Positions 46,301 through 54,088 are shown, counted from the first letter of the stretch. The stretch is DNA of 64,000 nt from Hymenobacter convexus (GCF_030580955.1 NZ_JAUQON010000006.1:310001-374000); one strand, 5' to 3'. Made by a program: numbers and translations. The notes: generated by a model from the sequence alone, not told the origin.

Positions 46301-49248
46301 AGGCCCTGAAAGCGCCCGCCGTTCAGAAAGCGCGGGAGGCTGTGACAGCCCCGAAAGCCCAGCTTGCGCCGGTTGAGAAGCCAATTGTGGAACCCACTGG
46401 TTATGGCGCTTCTAATCGTTTTTTCACAAAAGCCAAAGCTGCTGAGGCCCGCGCCGCCCTGCGCAAGTTGGGTCTGTCGAGCTTTATTCCGCCCGAACTT
46501 ATCCACCTCGTCGGCTATCACTTGGAAGCCGGCACCCGTGGATTTGCCGACGTGAGCCGCAGAATCACGCGAGAAATCGGCGCACGTTACAAGGACTTGC
46601 TGCCCGCCGCCTACCAGACTGCCTGCGAACAGTTCGTGGCAAAGGGCGGCAAAAACGAGGGCTTCACCGAGCCCGCCGAAGTAGCCGCGTTGGTGGCCCC
46701 TGGTGCCGTGCGGAAGGGCATGAAGTCGCTCGGCACGACCTTGGATAAGATAGCCCGTGAGCAGGCCGCAGGCATTGGGCCTAAAGGAAAGACGCTGGCC
46801 GAACGCTTCGCCGCCGAGGCGGCCCTTGACCCGAAGGACGCGGCCACTTACGCCGCCGCCATCGAGAAGGAGTTCACCGCGCAGGTACACGCCCGTAAGG
46901 CCAAGCTGCGCACTCGCATCCTGACCTTCTCAACGCGGGTGCTTTTGGGCCGCAACGCCGCAACGGCCGTGGATAAGCTGCTCAACACCCTGAACCTGGC
47001 GGTGGACCCTACCAGCGCCGCCGACTTGTTGAAGGCCCAGCTCAAACTCCCGAACATCACGCCCGAGCAGGCCGACAAGTTCGTGAAGCTGGCCGAAGCC
47101 GTGCGCAACGCCAAGCCCGGCAACCAACGCGCAGACCGCGTGCAAGACCTGATGCGCGAGCTGGGTCGGTTGGAGGACGTGGATTGGAGCACCGCCGCGC
47201 AGGCCATGTGGTTCGCTAACACCCTGAGCGGCCCGCTTACTCACGTTACGAACGTGGTCAGCAACGCCCACCAAGGGATTGCCGAAACCGCCATTTCCGT
47301 GCTTCATACATGGGCGAGCACCGGCTCCCTGAAAGCCGCCACCGGCCCGCTGCGGGGCGTCGGGCGGGCACAGCAACGAGCATGGGCCGAGGCTGCCCGC
47401 GTGGTGAAAACCGGATATTCTGGCCCCGGCAATGAGAAGTTTGACGCTGGCGGCAAGAACTATCTGGAAAACAAGCAGTTCTCAGGCATTGCTACACCGC
47501 TGAACTCGTTGAAATACGTGCAGCGGGCACTCGTGGCCGAGGACAACTATGCTTCGTACACCTTGCAGGGCCTGAGGGCGTGGGAGGTTGCTATCAAAGA
47601 AGCCTACCGCGAGGTGCGCAAAGACTCCGGCCTGAGCGGCGAGAAGCTGAACAGCGCCGGCCTCTATGAACGGGCATACTCTGCTGCCCTCGGCAAGCTG
47701 TACGGCATTGACGGGCTCCACGCCGCCGCCGATAGCCAGGCCGACGCGGAGAACCTGACCGGCAAAGCCAAGCAGGCCCGCGTGATGGAACTCGTGAACG
47801 AAGCCGTGCAGTCACGCCTCGACGGGTGGGAGCAGCAGGCCGAAAGCGAAGGGCTCGCGGGCCTCGACAAAGCGCAACGGGTTGGAGAATTGCAGCAGGA
47901 GGCCATGCCCGCCAATATTGTCGCTGACGCTCAGCAGTTCGCCAAGGAAAACACGTTCAACGATGGACTACCTGGCACCGTGGGAGCGTTCGCCAGCCTC
48001 GTTGGCAAGGTCGGGGATATTCCCGTTGTCGGCCTGCCCATCCTGCGCATAGTGGCCCCCTTCACGCGCATTGCCGCCAGCGTACTTGACCGCCACCTTG
48101 ACTACACCGCATGGGGCTTGGTGCGTGCCGTTCGCGGCAGCCACGGTCCCAAAGAGTTTGGCGGTGGCAAGCACTTCCGCGAGCTGACCGTGGAGCAGCG
48201 GCAGAAAAGCGCCACCCGCGCCATCCTCGGCACCGTCGGGGCGCTCACCCTCTACGGAATGGCAAGGGCCGGGCAAATTGTCCTGACCGGGGGCTACCAG
48301 AACGACAAAGACAAGGAAGAACAGGAGCCCGAGTACAGCATCAAATTTCCCAACGGCTTGTTCGTAAGCTACAAGGGCTGGCCCGTGGAACTGGAACTTG
48401 CCACCATCGGCAACCTGCTTGACTATGACCGTCGGCAGGCCAAGAAAGGCAAGCCGGCCGGTGACGGGAAGCGCATGGCCGTGGCCCTCGCGTTGATTGC
48501 CCAATACTCGGCGAGCGTTGGCCCGTCTACCGGGTTAGACCAGTTCACCAAGGGCATCCTCGACGCCTCGCGCAGCCCCGACCAGAGCATGAAGTACTTC
48601 GCACGCTTCGGGGCCAACGCCGCCAAGAACATGGTGCCGCTCGCGGCCCTTGACGGACAGATGTTGCGTGGATTCAATATCCTACGCGGCGAGAACGTGA
48701 AGGAAACCGTTTCCGATGATGCGTGGTCGGCCGCGCACAATTCCTTGGTCGGTGATTTGCCTTGGCTGCGCGACTCGGCCGAAGATGCGATTGACGTGTT
48801 CGGCCAGCCAATGCGATTGAGCAGTACGCGCCTGTGGGGCTTCCTCCCCGAAGAACGCACCCCGGCTGACCAAGCCAACCTCGACTTCCTGGCTGAGCGC
48901 GGGCTGATGCCGAAGCGTTGCCGCATCACCGACCCCTCGCTGAGCATCTTCGACGGCCAGAAGCAGCGGCCCCCGTCGGGGGCGGAGTTCAAGGTACTCA
49001 TGGTGGCTCGCGGAAAATTCTTTCGCGACGGGTTGCGGGCCGCTATGCTCAAACCCAGCGAAGCCCCCGGCCTGCCTACCGCCACGCGCAACGCGATTCT
49101 GGCAGCCGGCTCGGACGCAAATATGACCCTGCGGGAGATGCCCGCCGCCCTCGCGCAGAAGGTGGTGCAGCGCCTCCGCAAGAACTCGATAGCAGCGGGC
49201 AAAGAGGCGGTACTTGCCGCGTATCAGCCGAAGCCGCCCATTAAGTAG
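40312..49248 (+). CDS. Giant polyvalent protein with ParB-like and RadC/JAMM domains
   Basis: A 2978-residue multidomain protein. The N-terminus (1-190) is Pro/Thr-rich and a Gly/Ala-rich hydrophobic segment lies at about 300-490 (VQVGAASLAGGPLGGVTMGG). A DdrB-like ParB domain spans about 820-1240 (NGRGEIIQGNGRGEGI). A RadC-type JAB/JAMM domain lies around 1450-1560 with H1506-x-H1508-x7-S1516-x2-D1519 in the HNHPSG motif, so its metal site is intact. A related stretch at about 1600-1700 lacks the ligands. A long C-terminus (about 2030-2978) contains two likely membrane segments near 2560-2680. This is the architecture of polyvalent proteins of phages and conjugative elements, often delivered with the DNA. 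Two small genes may be nested at 44036 and 44330. Confidence 0.85.
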   Translation: MAELYTQDTPAQEPTTPTAPPDFKAKRSKFLAKFTELDGGEPLDDAKLEAILTDDTKRDEFVQYVGQLNPKFKMSGQELTDALGYKKKVQSVDGGMPSAATPGTASVVANGLPGDRPFEQVATDAAPLPGLTPAQPYDALAALNGAPDATEQVFPASFTGPRPAGTYQKREDSGTVAEGTEYLSPASQAGQLNPEQAPAAPQESFLSALGKNIGNIPGDLVRAGGNALDYLGDVNQKYLTPKSDVAPGYEDEVGVVTDNKPSDQMGATMRDAGESIKFKIADNARKSVLDDPTNGAAWGNLLGQGANSIVQVGAASLAGGPLGGVTMGGALGISSTKDAARQAGLSETEAMYTATALAPIQGVLEEMGAGIITKNKAITGLLTKTIVGRALAEGGGKLTQSALAKSVAAILPGVVKSAASHGAGEAVTEFLQGEAEGIAQLTADKVRGNSSAPAGKGRYGTTAYDALVKSPLEQAIGGFAAGGLASTAFHGEHPPEAPADEQVVQRRRAPEGTAPITADRPAARLLGKAVVVRDDAGMTQLGKIHHVTGTGENRAIIVRDTNGKLSKHAQSNVFTTSPTKAPTPALPATPRTDPGPTRDPIPTNSRPQAAETQTVNFTERADVSAGGNSAVSGPTLGELVPESATEAAPLDLNMGGQPVRAFRNAEGDVELHHADGQISVLDKGQQFDHPATDFLLDATPTAPQSRGAKVSRENNAKPSAIKPGDTVSVGGLDLPIEDVTRNAAGEIDAVMVTGKNGSRIIVANNPDGKAALAELNAREVMTGIPSSLTVNNLSESNPDSQPTEPQGQVKSEPAKPVPTYGTPSANREAGAFQKDGRTYTRQEPIGSRAVQGRASTATFADGVNVPVRYALIEADELQPSHTGGSQNLNHFLPEAQPKNRSAAFDQASQVAIDNIAANPDVAQLAQSPTAYAGAPIINGRGEIIQGNGRGEGIRQHYRQDGKAYRKGVLKEAQAVGIDPAQAAAMKKPVLVRIADVSDAKARELGNYTAADTESGGTRRLDVKQAAGRMDPEARADLGRLLTPPEGGTLTEAIRANEGAVLRFLQKHRLANTTQLQTLFRPDGTLTPNGVEDITALHRQLLFAEGDPNLPELFQELPAAAQNGLDRAAGYLAGVADEKSLTPEIQNAIAGVHEYRNSGASFSIWTRTPNLFAPDGQRTPAERYSPLELALIKLLAEEKRPTHIAKAFAQYAYAANGNPSTLFDPTPALSRADAVQKTFSVTDENPQNTPGAQGATRPSAADGRPAPSPTRGMEGPAENAQRTTQPDAANPQQPGRNTPAEQLDSPAAKRQAALDKIKARRAQQNGPTSVSEKFTQDYKLREGEPESIRETGHQALAAAEKAGRRGKGRLLPTDGNDSGELRPLRNDANPGAPLNRAAAEITQSDISADLRDKGSAVFVGRIIKTVKDLATMAQVMRDPRWETFKYYFVKKLADGSEEIVGESTMSARMPGTAPGFPDASQRGGASAADWLKQQMASHGADGYYCQHNHPSGNTGASQADIDFTQFVVENVPGFKGHIIINHKRYGLITASKVGGKTTLYVEESKLLPGAWSNETYSFTEDPLLQPSIPGPLLGRNITSALDMARLSKELEQRKDIVHLVGRGTNGRVKAIGRMPLATLVGYAKLGTAPGRARGEAAIRKFARDTGSPHVILVNLPKPKGKFAAYMDKPKDGAYIAPNEYNIRSLIEKGVLFDALDVTGKTLRGEISQDPFGKKISADWIGPTPVPRVWEELAPYGVSDEDMADYRTVLESYADEGVVSGKEMRARFRTDVGTEAETGVSNEALKAMVREVQQSAGIVPKLKPGKQALKARKHAERYDQATRESFTEDQAKYMPRRVVENRADADAYIRQVGIENAYAVALDRPEGISAADHIEIQEAVAVAYRKLSDEARKAGNPEQGEEFWQKSKDARAAKANRLTEAGQSLAQVAGFVADDPDSVLDLAIKETEKLRKPKLAKAEKAGARVADIATRERQSAMKEALKAPAVQKAREAVTAPKAQLAPVEKPIVEPTGYGASNRFFTKAKAAEARAALRKLGLSSFIPPELIHLVGYHLEAGTRGFADVSRRITREIGARYKDLLPAAYQTACEQFVAKGGKNEGFTEPAEVAALVAPGAVRKGMKSLGTTLDKIAREQAAGIGPKGKTLAERFAAEAALDPKDAATYAAAIEKEFTAQVHARKAKLRTRILTFSTRVLLGRNAATAVDKLLNTLNLAVDPTSAADLLKAQLKLPNITPEQADKFVKLAEAVRNAKPGNQRADRVQDLMRELGRLEDVDWSTAAQAMWFANTLSGPLTHVTNVVSNAHQGIAETAISVLHTWASTGSLKAATGPLRGVGRAQQRAWAEAARVVKTGYSGPGNEKFDAGGKNYLENKQFSGIATPLNSLKYVQRALVAEDNYASYTLQGLRAWEVAIKEAYREVRKDSGLSGEKLNSAGLYERAYSAALGKLYGIDGLHAAADSQADAENLTGKAKQARVMELVNEAVQSRLDGWEQQAESEGLAGLDKAQRVGELQQEAMPANIVADAQQFAKENTFNDGLPGTVGAFASLVGKVGDIPVVGLPILRIVAPFTRIAASVLDRHLDYTAWGLVRAVRGSHGPKEFGGGKHFRELTVEQRQKSATRAILGTVGALTLYGMARAGQIVLTGGYQNDKDKEEQEPEYSIKFPNGLFVSYKGWPVELELATIGNLLDYDRRQAKKGKPAGDGKRMAVALALIAQYSASVGPSTGLDQFTKGILDASRSPDQSMKYFARFGANAAKNMVPLAALDGQMLRGFNILRGENVKETVSDDAWSAAHNSLVGDLPWLRDSAEDAIDVFGQPMRLSSTRLWGFLPEERTPADQANLDFLAERGLMPKRCRITDPSLSIFDGQKQRPPSGAEFKVLMVARGKFFRDGLRAAMLKPSEAPGLPTATRNAILAAGSDANMTLREMPAALAQKVVQRLRKNSIAAGKEAVLAAYQPKPPIK
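44036..44218 (+). CDS. Possible nested small gene (60 residues) inside the giant gene
   Basis: It lies in the +1 frame relative to the giant gene. The predicted protein is basic and hydrophilic (MKTPKTPQERKARLDQVLPT at its start). By my count about 47 of 61 third positions are G or C, against about 27 of 61 in the giant frame over the same bases, although the giant frame is GC3-rich on both sides. This suggests that the small frame is, or was, coding. Its ATG overlaps an ATGA in which the third frame would stop. No homologue recognised. Confidence 0.4.
   Translation: MKTPKTPQERKARLDQVLPTGDPRHPRHEEWKARQKTHSAPHNLMLQILNSQDETRPQNN
44330..44512 (+). CDS. Second possible nested small gene (60 residues) inside the giant gene
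   Basis: A GTG-started frame in the same alternative frame as the gene at 44036. It encodes a Lys/Pro-rich N-terminus and a segment GGFCPQTGMIVESFAPYEM. Third-position GC is about 78 percent, against about 57 percent for the giant frame there. The giant protein reads as a low-complexity linker at this point. Alternatively, compensating frameshifts have occurred. No homologue recognised. Confidence 0.35.
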   Translation: MKANPKASEKPATKPSPPPKKQVVEGKGGFCPQTGMIVESFAPYEMTPTPAPRSTGRRRK

Positions 49249-49299
49249 TCCACCCCGGCCCGCGTCAGTATCGGCGCGGGCCACCACCAATACAACCCC

Positions 49300-49869
49300 A
49301 TGTTTCAGACCATCCCCGCCGACAACCGTTTGGCCGCGCTGCTTAATCAGTACATTACTCACCTTCAAGAGATTGCCGAGCCGTTGGCCCCGCGTATCAG
49401 CCTCCGAACCCTGCGCTTCGTGGGCGACTCCCCTTCTTTCCCGACTGCATCCGGCATCTACTACCATTGCCGGGTCGTGGCCGCTGCCCTGGTGAACCTA
49501 CACGACGCCTACGTGGGGGCCATTGCCGTGCTCGAAAACGTGGAATCGCCCGAGGTGCTGCGCCAGCGGGTCGCGCAATACTTCGCTTCGCCTGACTCTG
49601 TGCAGGAGCGCATCGGAAGCGCAAGGCCCGACGACCTGCCCAACCTGAGCGAGCTGCTGCAATTCGCCAAGCAACAGGCGCGGGCACTCGGCCTGACGCG
49701 CTTCGGCGGCGGGGTGGTGTTCAAAGCCCTGCCGTTTGGGGTTGCCGACAAAGTGAGCAGGCTGATAGCAGATGGCGTTTGGTGGTGCGAGCTGTTCGGC
49801 AAGGCCGAGAGCGCCGCCGACTTCGAGCGACTAGCCCATGCCCTGCGCAAGTCAACCGGCATCATCTAA
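49300..49869 (+). CDS. Phage-type protein of unknown function, 189 residues
   Basis: A 189-residue soluble protein, mostly alpha-helical (LAALLNQYITHLQEIAEPLA, AAALVNLHDAYVGAIAVLEN). It begins 52 bases after the giant gene on the same strand, so it is probably the last gene of that operon. No domain recognised; GC3 is high, like the giant gene. Confidence 0.75.
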   Translation: MFQTIPADNRLAALLNQYITHLQEIAEPLAPRISLRTLRFVGDSPSFPTASGIYYHCRVVAAALVNLHDAYVGAIAVLENVESPEVLRQRVAQYFASPDSVQERIGSARPDDLPNLSELLQFAKQQARALGLTRFGGGVVFKALPFGVADKVSRLIADGVWWCELFGKAESAADFERLAHALRKSTGII

Positions 49870-49924
49870 TCCACAATGGCGTAACTGCTTTTGCAAAATG
49901 CTTTGCATTGTAGAACTTATTTCT

Positions 49925-49942
49925 ACATTGTCGTATCATTTG
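49925..49942 (+). promoter_or_regulatory. Possible element promoter, GTATC class
   Basis: ACATTGTCGTATCATTTG resembles the motif upstream of 38473 and 54254. It lies about 82 bases before the helix-turn-helix gene at 50024. It lacks the exact CTTG end, so it is the weakest of the set. Confidence 0.35.
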
Positions 49943-50023
49943 AATTTTTATCCGTACCTTTATGGAGTCAAAAGCACCTGATTTCAGGTGACCGCGATTT
50001 CAAAACCCAACCCTTCCTACCCT

Positions 50024-50473
50024 ATGTTACACACAACCCATCAGCTCATAGGCGAATTTGCTTGCCAACTTCCGCCCGACTTCGACCTGAATAATTGGAT
50101 TGAGCAACGCGCCGATTCTAGGGCCAATCAAAAACTCGAAGCCCTCTTATTGCAACAGGAGCAGGAGCGCGAGCGAGCCGTGCGCCGCAGTTCCAGCGAA
50201 ATGGCCGAGCGATACGGCGTCAGCCTGAAGCGTATTCAGGAGTGGGCGCGCAACGGCATTTTGAAGGCGGAACGCCCCACGGGCGGCTTCGGTCACTGGT
50301 CTTACCTAACCGGCCCGTGCGATGATGCCGTGAACCGCCTGCGCCGGCCTGACGGAACCATCAAGGGGAGTTGGAGGGGCGTGGGCCACACAAACAAAAA
50401 GGCGCGTAGTGACCCACACCACAAAAAAGCAGGGGCCGCCGAAGCGAACCCCGACCAACCCCTGACTTTGTAA
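50024..50473 (+). CDS. Helix-turn-helix DNA-binding protein
   Basis: A 149-residue protein. A MerR/excisionase-like winged helix-turn-helix lies at about 45-95 (SSSEMAERYGVSLKRIQEWARNGILKAERP), and the tail is basic (NKKARSDPHHKKAGAAE). It may act as a regulator or recombination directionality factor. The frame is open from 49988, but MLHTTHQLIGEF at 50024 is the first ATG with a clear upstream region. It precedes the Rha gene by 61 bases. Confidence 0.7.
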   Translation: MLHTTHQLIGEFACQLPPDFDLNNWIEQRADSRANQKLEALLLQQEQERERAVRRSSSEMAERYGVSLKRIQEWARNGILKAERPTGGFGHWSYLTGPCDDAVNRLRRPDGTIKGSWRGVGHTNKKARSDPHHKKAGAAEANPDQPLTL

Positions 50474-50534
50474 TGCGCTTGCCAGCAACACAAAGTTCGG
50501 CATAAATCAACAAAACCCCACAACCCCAAGCCGA

Positions 50535-51308
50535 ATGACCCAAGTAGTACCCAAACCCAAGAAGAAAGCCGCACTCAAGCCCACGGCCGACACGCTCGTT
50601 CGCAAAAGCCCGACGACGGGCAACCCCATTACCGACTCGCTGAAAGTGGCGGCTGGGTTCGGGAAAACCCACGGCAACGTCCTGCAAGCCATCGACCGAA
50701 TGGAGTGCGATGCCACATTCTCACGAATGAATTTCCATTCGTCAACTTACACCGACGGGCGGGGCAAACAACAACGCTTCGTGGTAATGACCGAGGCGGG
50801 CTTTACCTTCCTCGTCACTGGATTCACAGGGAAGCGGGCGGCAATTTTCAAGCAGGGCTACATCGCCCAGTTTGAGAAGATGAGGAGCGAGCTTGCTCTC
50901 CGAAACCAGCCCATCAATCTTGCTGAGCATACTGAGCGGGCTATACAATTATCTAATTCTAAGGCCGCCAACAAACTAAATTTTGAAACAGGAGGCAAAG
51001 GCGGTGCAATTGGGTACAGCCAGCGCAGTTGCGAAATCCACACGGGCAAACGGCCCAACGTTATTGTGGCACAAGCGCGGGCGGCGGGCCTTCCGACCAA
51101 GTTTCTCAAATCGGCTAAGGAGGTCCTGCGCCAGACGCAGCCCGCCGTTGCTTGCTGCATGTCACTTGCAGACAGCCTATTACTTCGGGGCATCCCTATT
51201 GACGAGGCCGCTGTCGTGACCAAAAAGGCAACACCGCTATTTGCAGGGCTAATAGGATTAGGCATTGGCATACAGCAACTCGACCCCAGCGCAAAGCGCA
51301 TTCGCTAG
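50535..51308 (+). CDS. Rha family phage regulatory protein
   Basis: A 257-residue protein. The Rha (phage pRha) domain covers about 28-115, with VAAGFGKTHGNVLQAIDRM, MNFHSSTYTDGRGKQQRFVV, MTEAGFTFLVTGFTGKRAA and FKQGYIAQFEKM, all characteristic. The C-terminal part (about 130-257) is helical with no known family recognised. Rha proteins of phages such as phi80 and P22-like phages act in lysogeny or interfere with infection of strains lacking IHF. It lies upstream of the polymerase-like gene. Confidence 0.88.
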   Translation: MTQVVPKPKKKAALKPTADTLVRKSPTTGNPITDSLKVAAGFGKTHGNVLQAIDRMECDATFSRMNFHSSTYTDGRGKQQRFVVMTEAGFTFLVTGFTGKRAAIFKQGYIAQFEKMRSELALRNQPINLAEHTERAIQLSNSKAANKLNFETGGKGGAIGYSQRSCEIHTGKRPNVIVAQARAAGLPTKFLKSAKEVLRQTQPAVACCMSLADSLLLRGIPIDEAAVVTKKATPLFAGLIGLGIGIQQLDPSAKRIR

Positions 51309-51425
51309 TGGTGAGCGACGACAACCAGCCGACTTACACTCCGCCATACTTTCTGGTTTGTAGCCACAAGGGAAACTCGTGTCCAAAATGTAACAGTTGT
51401 TACGGGCCTTTAGGCAAATAGACTG

Positions 51426-52904
51426 ATGATTCAACAGCAATTTCTTGTGCCATCCAGCATCGACATACCCGCCATACTTTCTGGCTTGGGGTACAGCGAA
51501 CGGTACATTTACGACCACCAGGACAAGTTCAATTACATTTTGCACCTCATAGAGGAACGCAAGGTGTTCGACTCGTCCATTGAATCAGGTGGATATTCAT
51601 GCCTTCACCTTGACACAGTGCGCTCGGTCATTGGAAGTCGCTATGCTAGCGAGGTTATTAAAACCCTGCTACGGAAGGGAATCATCCAGTGCGACGGGAA
51701 GAAGCTGTACGGCGACTACGGGTCTAAGTCCTATGGCTACCGCATCCACCCAGACTTTGAGTCGAAGGCAATCCTGCGAAACGTTTTCAAGGATGAAACA
51801 ATGGGCAAGAAGCTACGCGAAAGAGCACTCAGTTACAAGCAGAGGCATTCAAGGTCGCTCAGGTGGAAGCACCTAACAAAGCTGCGCATACGCACAACAG
51901 AAGCGCTAGAACACATAGATGCCAAACTCAACGCATCCCTTGACATACTCGACAGCCACCAAACGGAAACACAGGTGCCGATGCTCAGAGAAAACAGAAA
52001 GGCCATAGAGGAAGCGTGCCAAAAAATAACAGAGGCTTTCAGGGAGCAGGAACAAGGGGAAAGGAAGGAAAGAACCCCCACACCCACACCCTACTCCCTT
52101 ATTCCGCTACAATTGATAATAAATGCCACGCTTAGCCATGATAATCAATGTGTTAATCTTGACAAATACCTGCGAAGCTTGTTGTACGGCAAGTATAATA
52201 GTGACCTGCGCAGCATTCAAAAACTAGCAGTGAGCGATTTCTTTATTGAGCAGCCAGACCCTGAGAGCCGCGTTTTCACAAACCTAAGCAACCTAAGTGG
52301 ACACCTTCGCCAGTTCCTCTACCACTCGGAGCATGTACGCAAAGAATTGATTAATCTGGACATTCGCAACAGCCAGCCTTACCTGTTCTCCCTGCTGCTT
52401 ATGGATAAATACCGTGGAGGCATCGTACCCGACAGCGTGTCTCACTATATCGCGCTCACCGCCAATGGAGAGTTCTACGAACACATGATGGAGCTGATGG
52501 GCCTTCCATTGGATTCTACCGACAAGGCCCAGCGTATCGCCTTTAAAAAGAGGTTTTTTGCTACTCTGTTCTTCTGCAAAACCCAAACTTCAAAAGCAAG
52601 CGCCGAAGGCAAGGTGTTCCGCGCTCATTTCCCCGAAGTCGCCGCTCTAATCGACCTCTACAAAGAGCGGGGTTACGAGCAGTTAGCCATCACGATGCAG
52701 CGCAGAGAGGCAGGCGTTATTCTCAAAACAATCTCTGCTCAACTCGCACAAGAAGGCATCTGGCACGCCACCATCCATGATTCGGTAGTTGTACTGAGAG
52801 AGCACCAGGAGAACGTGAAGGCGCTGATTATTCAAGCGTTTTTAATTAGTGTGGGCGTGGCGCCCACCGTGAAACCAGAGCAATTGAATCCGTATTTCGT
52901 ATAA
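51426..52904 (+). CDS. Minimal family A-like polymerase (putative replication protein)
   Basis: A 492-residue protein. Residues 1-230 are helical and basic with no family recognised; the rest resembles the fingers and palm of family A polymerases. Motif A is LDIRNSQPYLF (D312). The motif B helix has R370-x3-K374-x3-F378-x3-F382, the spacing of R754-K758-F762-Y766 in the O helix of E. coli Pol I. Motif C is ATIHDSVVV (H451-D452), like the HDS of T7 RNA polymerase and the HDE of Pol I. The SRVFTNLSNL...LRQFL stretch (281-298) fits the conserved segment before motif A. There is no exonuclease domain. It sits next to an origin-like repeat array, which suggests a role in replication. Assignment is by motif only. 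Confidence 0.6.
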   Translation: MIQQQFLVPSSIDIPAILSGLGYSERYIYDHQDKFNYILHLIEERKVFDSSIESGGYSCLHLDTVRSVIGSRYASEVIKTLLRKGIIQCDGKKLYGDYGSKSYGYRIHPDFESKAILRNVFKDETMGKKLRERALSYKQRHSRSLRWKHLTKLRIRTTEALEHIDAKLNASLDILDSHQTETQVPMLRENRKAIEEACQKITEAFREQEQGERKERTPTPTPYSLIPLQLIINATLSHDNQCVNLDKYLRSLLYGKYNSDLRSIQKLAVSDFFIEQPDPESRVFTNLSNLSGHLRQFLYHSEHVRKELINLDIRNSQPYLFSLLLMDKYRGGIVPDSVSHYIALTANGEFYEHMMELMGLPLDSTDKAQRIAFKKRFFATLFFCKTQTSKASAEGKVFRAHFPEVAALIDLYKERGYEQLAITMQRREAGVILKTISAQLAQEGIWHATIHDSVVVLREHQENVKALIIQAFLISVGVAPTVKPEQLNPYFV

Positions 52905-53483
52905 CTAATGCGGCAATGTGCTGGCCTCTTTACTTTTCGCCCATCCTTGGCCGCCTTACCCATCAACAGGCGGTTTACATTGCGCTCAACCATCCAATCA
53001 AGCCCTCAGCGGCCGGCCCTTCATTGGGTTGGCCGTTTTTAGTTGCCACAATACTGTAACGTCTTCGCCTTATTTCCATACAATGCAGATTCAGTTCACT
53101 ACTTTGTTGTAACATACCGACCATCCTGGCTGCCTTGTCACTTAACCTGCGGTTTAGTCTCCCCTGAAACGAGGCAATCCACCAACGGTGGATTCCACCT
53201 CTCATGGATTCCATCAACGGTGGATTGTGGTGCAATTCCTGCCCACAAAGTCCAACTACCGCTATCCGTGGTAAAAGTGGCGGCAGTTCAATCGGCACAA
53301 TTTTACGCCGACCTCACCGAGCCTTAACATCAGCCTTAACATTTTGCATTATCCGCCTTAACATTTTGCACTTTACGTACTTAGGTTAACCAAAAACCAA
53401 CCTACGCATGGTTTCTGTCACAGTTATCCCGGTTTTGTGGCCTTCCCTTGAGTTTATGCCACAGTTACTCGCCGACCCTATCC

Positions 53484-54088
53484 GCACTACGCTCCGAGGG
53501 ATGGAGCACTACGCTCCGAGCCCCCTTGGAGCGATACCCTCCGGGCTATCCGCGATACCCTCCGAGGGGATGGAGCGATACCCTCCATGCCCCAACTCAG
53601 ACCTTACCGAAGTGGTAACGTTACCTTACCGAAGTGGTAATGTTTGAAAGTGGTAAAAAGTCCTCAAAAGTGGTAAAAAAGAATTTACCAGTTTGGTAAA
53701 AAGTGGGCCAGAGGGTAAACATGCGGTTGACCGGGGGTAATCAATTTGCACTATTCCGCAATGTTTACCCTAAACAATTTGCATTATCGCGGAATGATTA
53801 CCCTTGTCTGAGGGAGGGGGGTTTAAAGGGGGGTTAAGCGGGGTGCGTAAGGGGGGTTAGAAGGGGTGCGTAACCCCAGCGGGTCGGGCAGGGTGTGCTA
53901 GGGGGGGGGGGGGGTAGGACAGGGTGTCCCACGGGGTAGGACCGGGTGTCCCGACTCGACCACTATGGACACCCTGTCCCAAGGGTATGGACACCCTGTC
54001 CCGAGTGGCAGGGGTGCCGCACTACGCTCCACCCCCTCCCCACTACGCTCCACGGGGTAACCGTTGGTTAAGGGGTAACCGTTGGTTA
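53484..54088. repeat. Helically phased iteron arrays, likely replication origin
   Basis: Several repeat families occur, mostly at 16-25 base spacing. GC(A/G)(C/A)TAC(G/C)CTCC occurs at 53484, 53506, 53531, 53552, 53575, 54019 and 54040. GTGGTAA-type iterons lie at 53612, 53634, 53650, 53670 and 53693. GGACAGGGTGTCCC-type copies are at 53917 and 53939, and their inverse TATGGACACCCTGTCCC is at 53964 and 53986. GGGGTAACCGTTGGTTA occurs at 54054 and 54072. A dyad (GGGTAATCA at 53735-53743 and TGATTACCC at 53795-53803) encloses ATTCCGC/GCGGAAT. This is the look of an iteron origin beside a replication gene. Function is inferred. Confidence 0.6.
53810..53960. repeat. G-tract-rich stretch with a run of 14 G
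   Basis: Several runs of three to six G lie on the plus strand (for example GGGAGGGGGG at about 53811) before a run of 14 G at 53901-53914. It could form G-quadruplexes or cause polymerase pausing. The exact length of the G run may also be affected by sequencing. Confidence 0.5.

Noticed and set aside
53484-54088. A CRISPR array
   Set aside because: The repeats are short (7-18 bases), of several kinds, and the spacing is two helical turns, not a repeat-spacer pattern; no cas genes are present.
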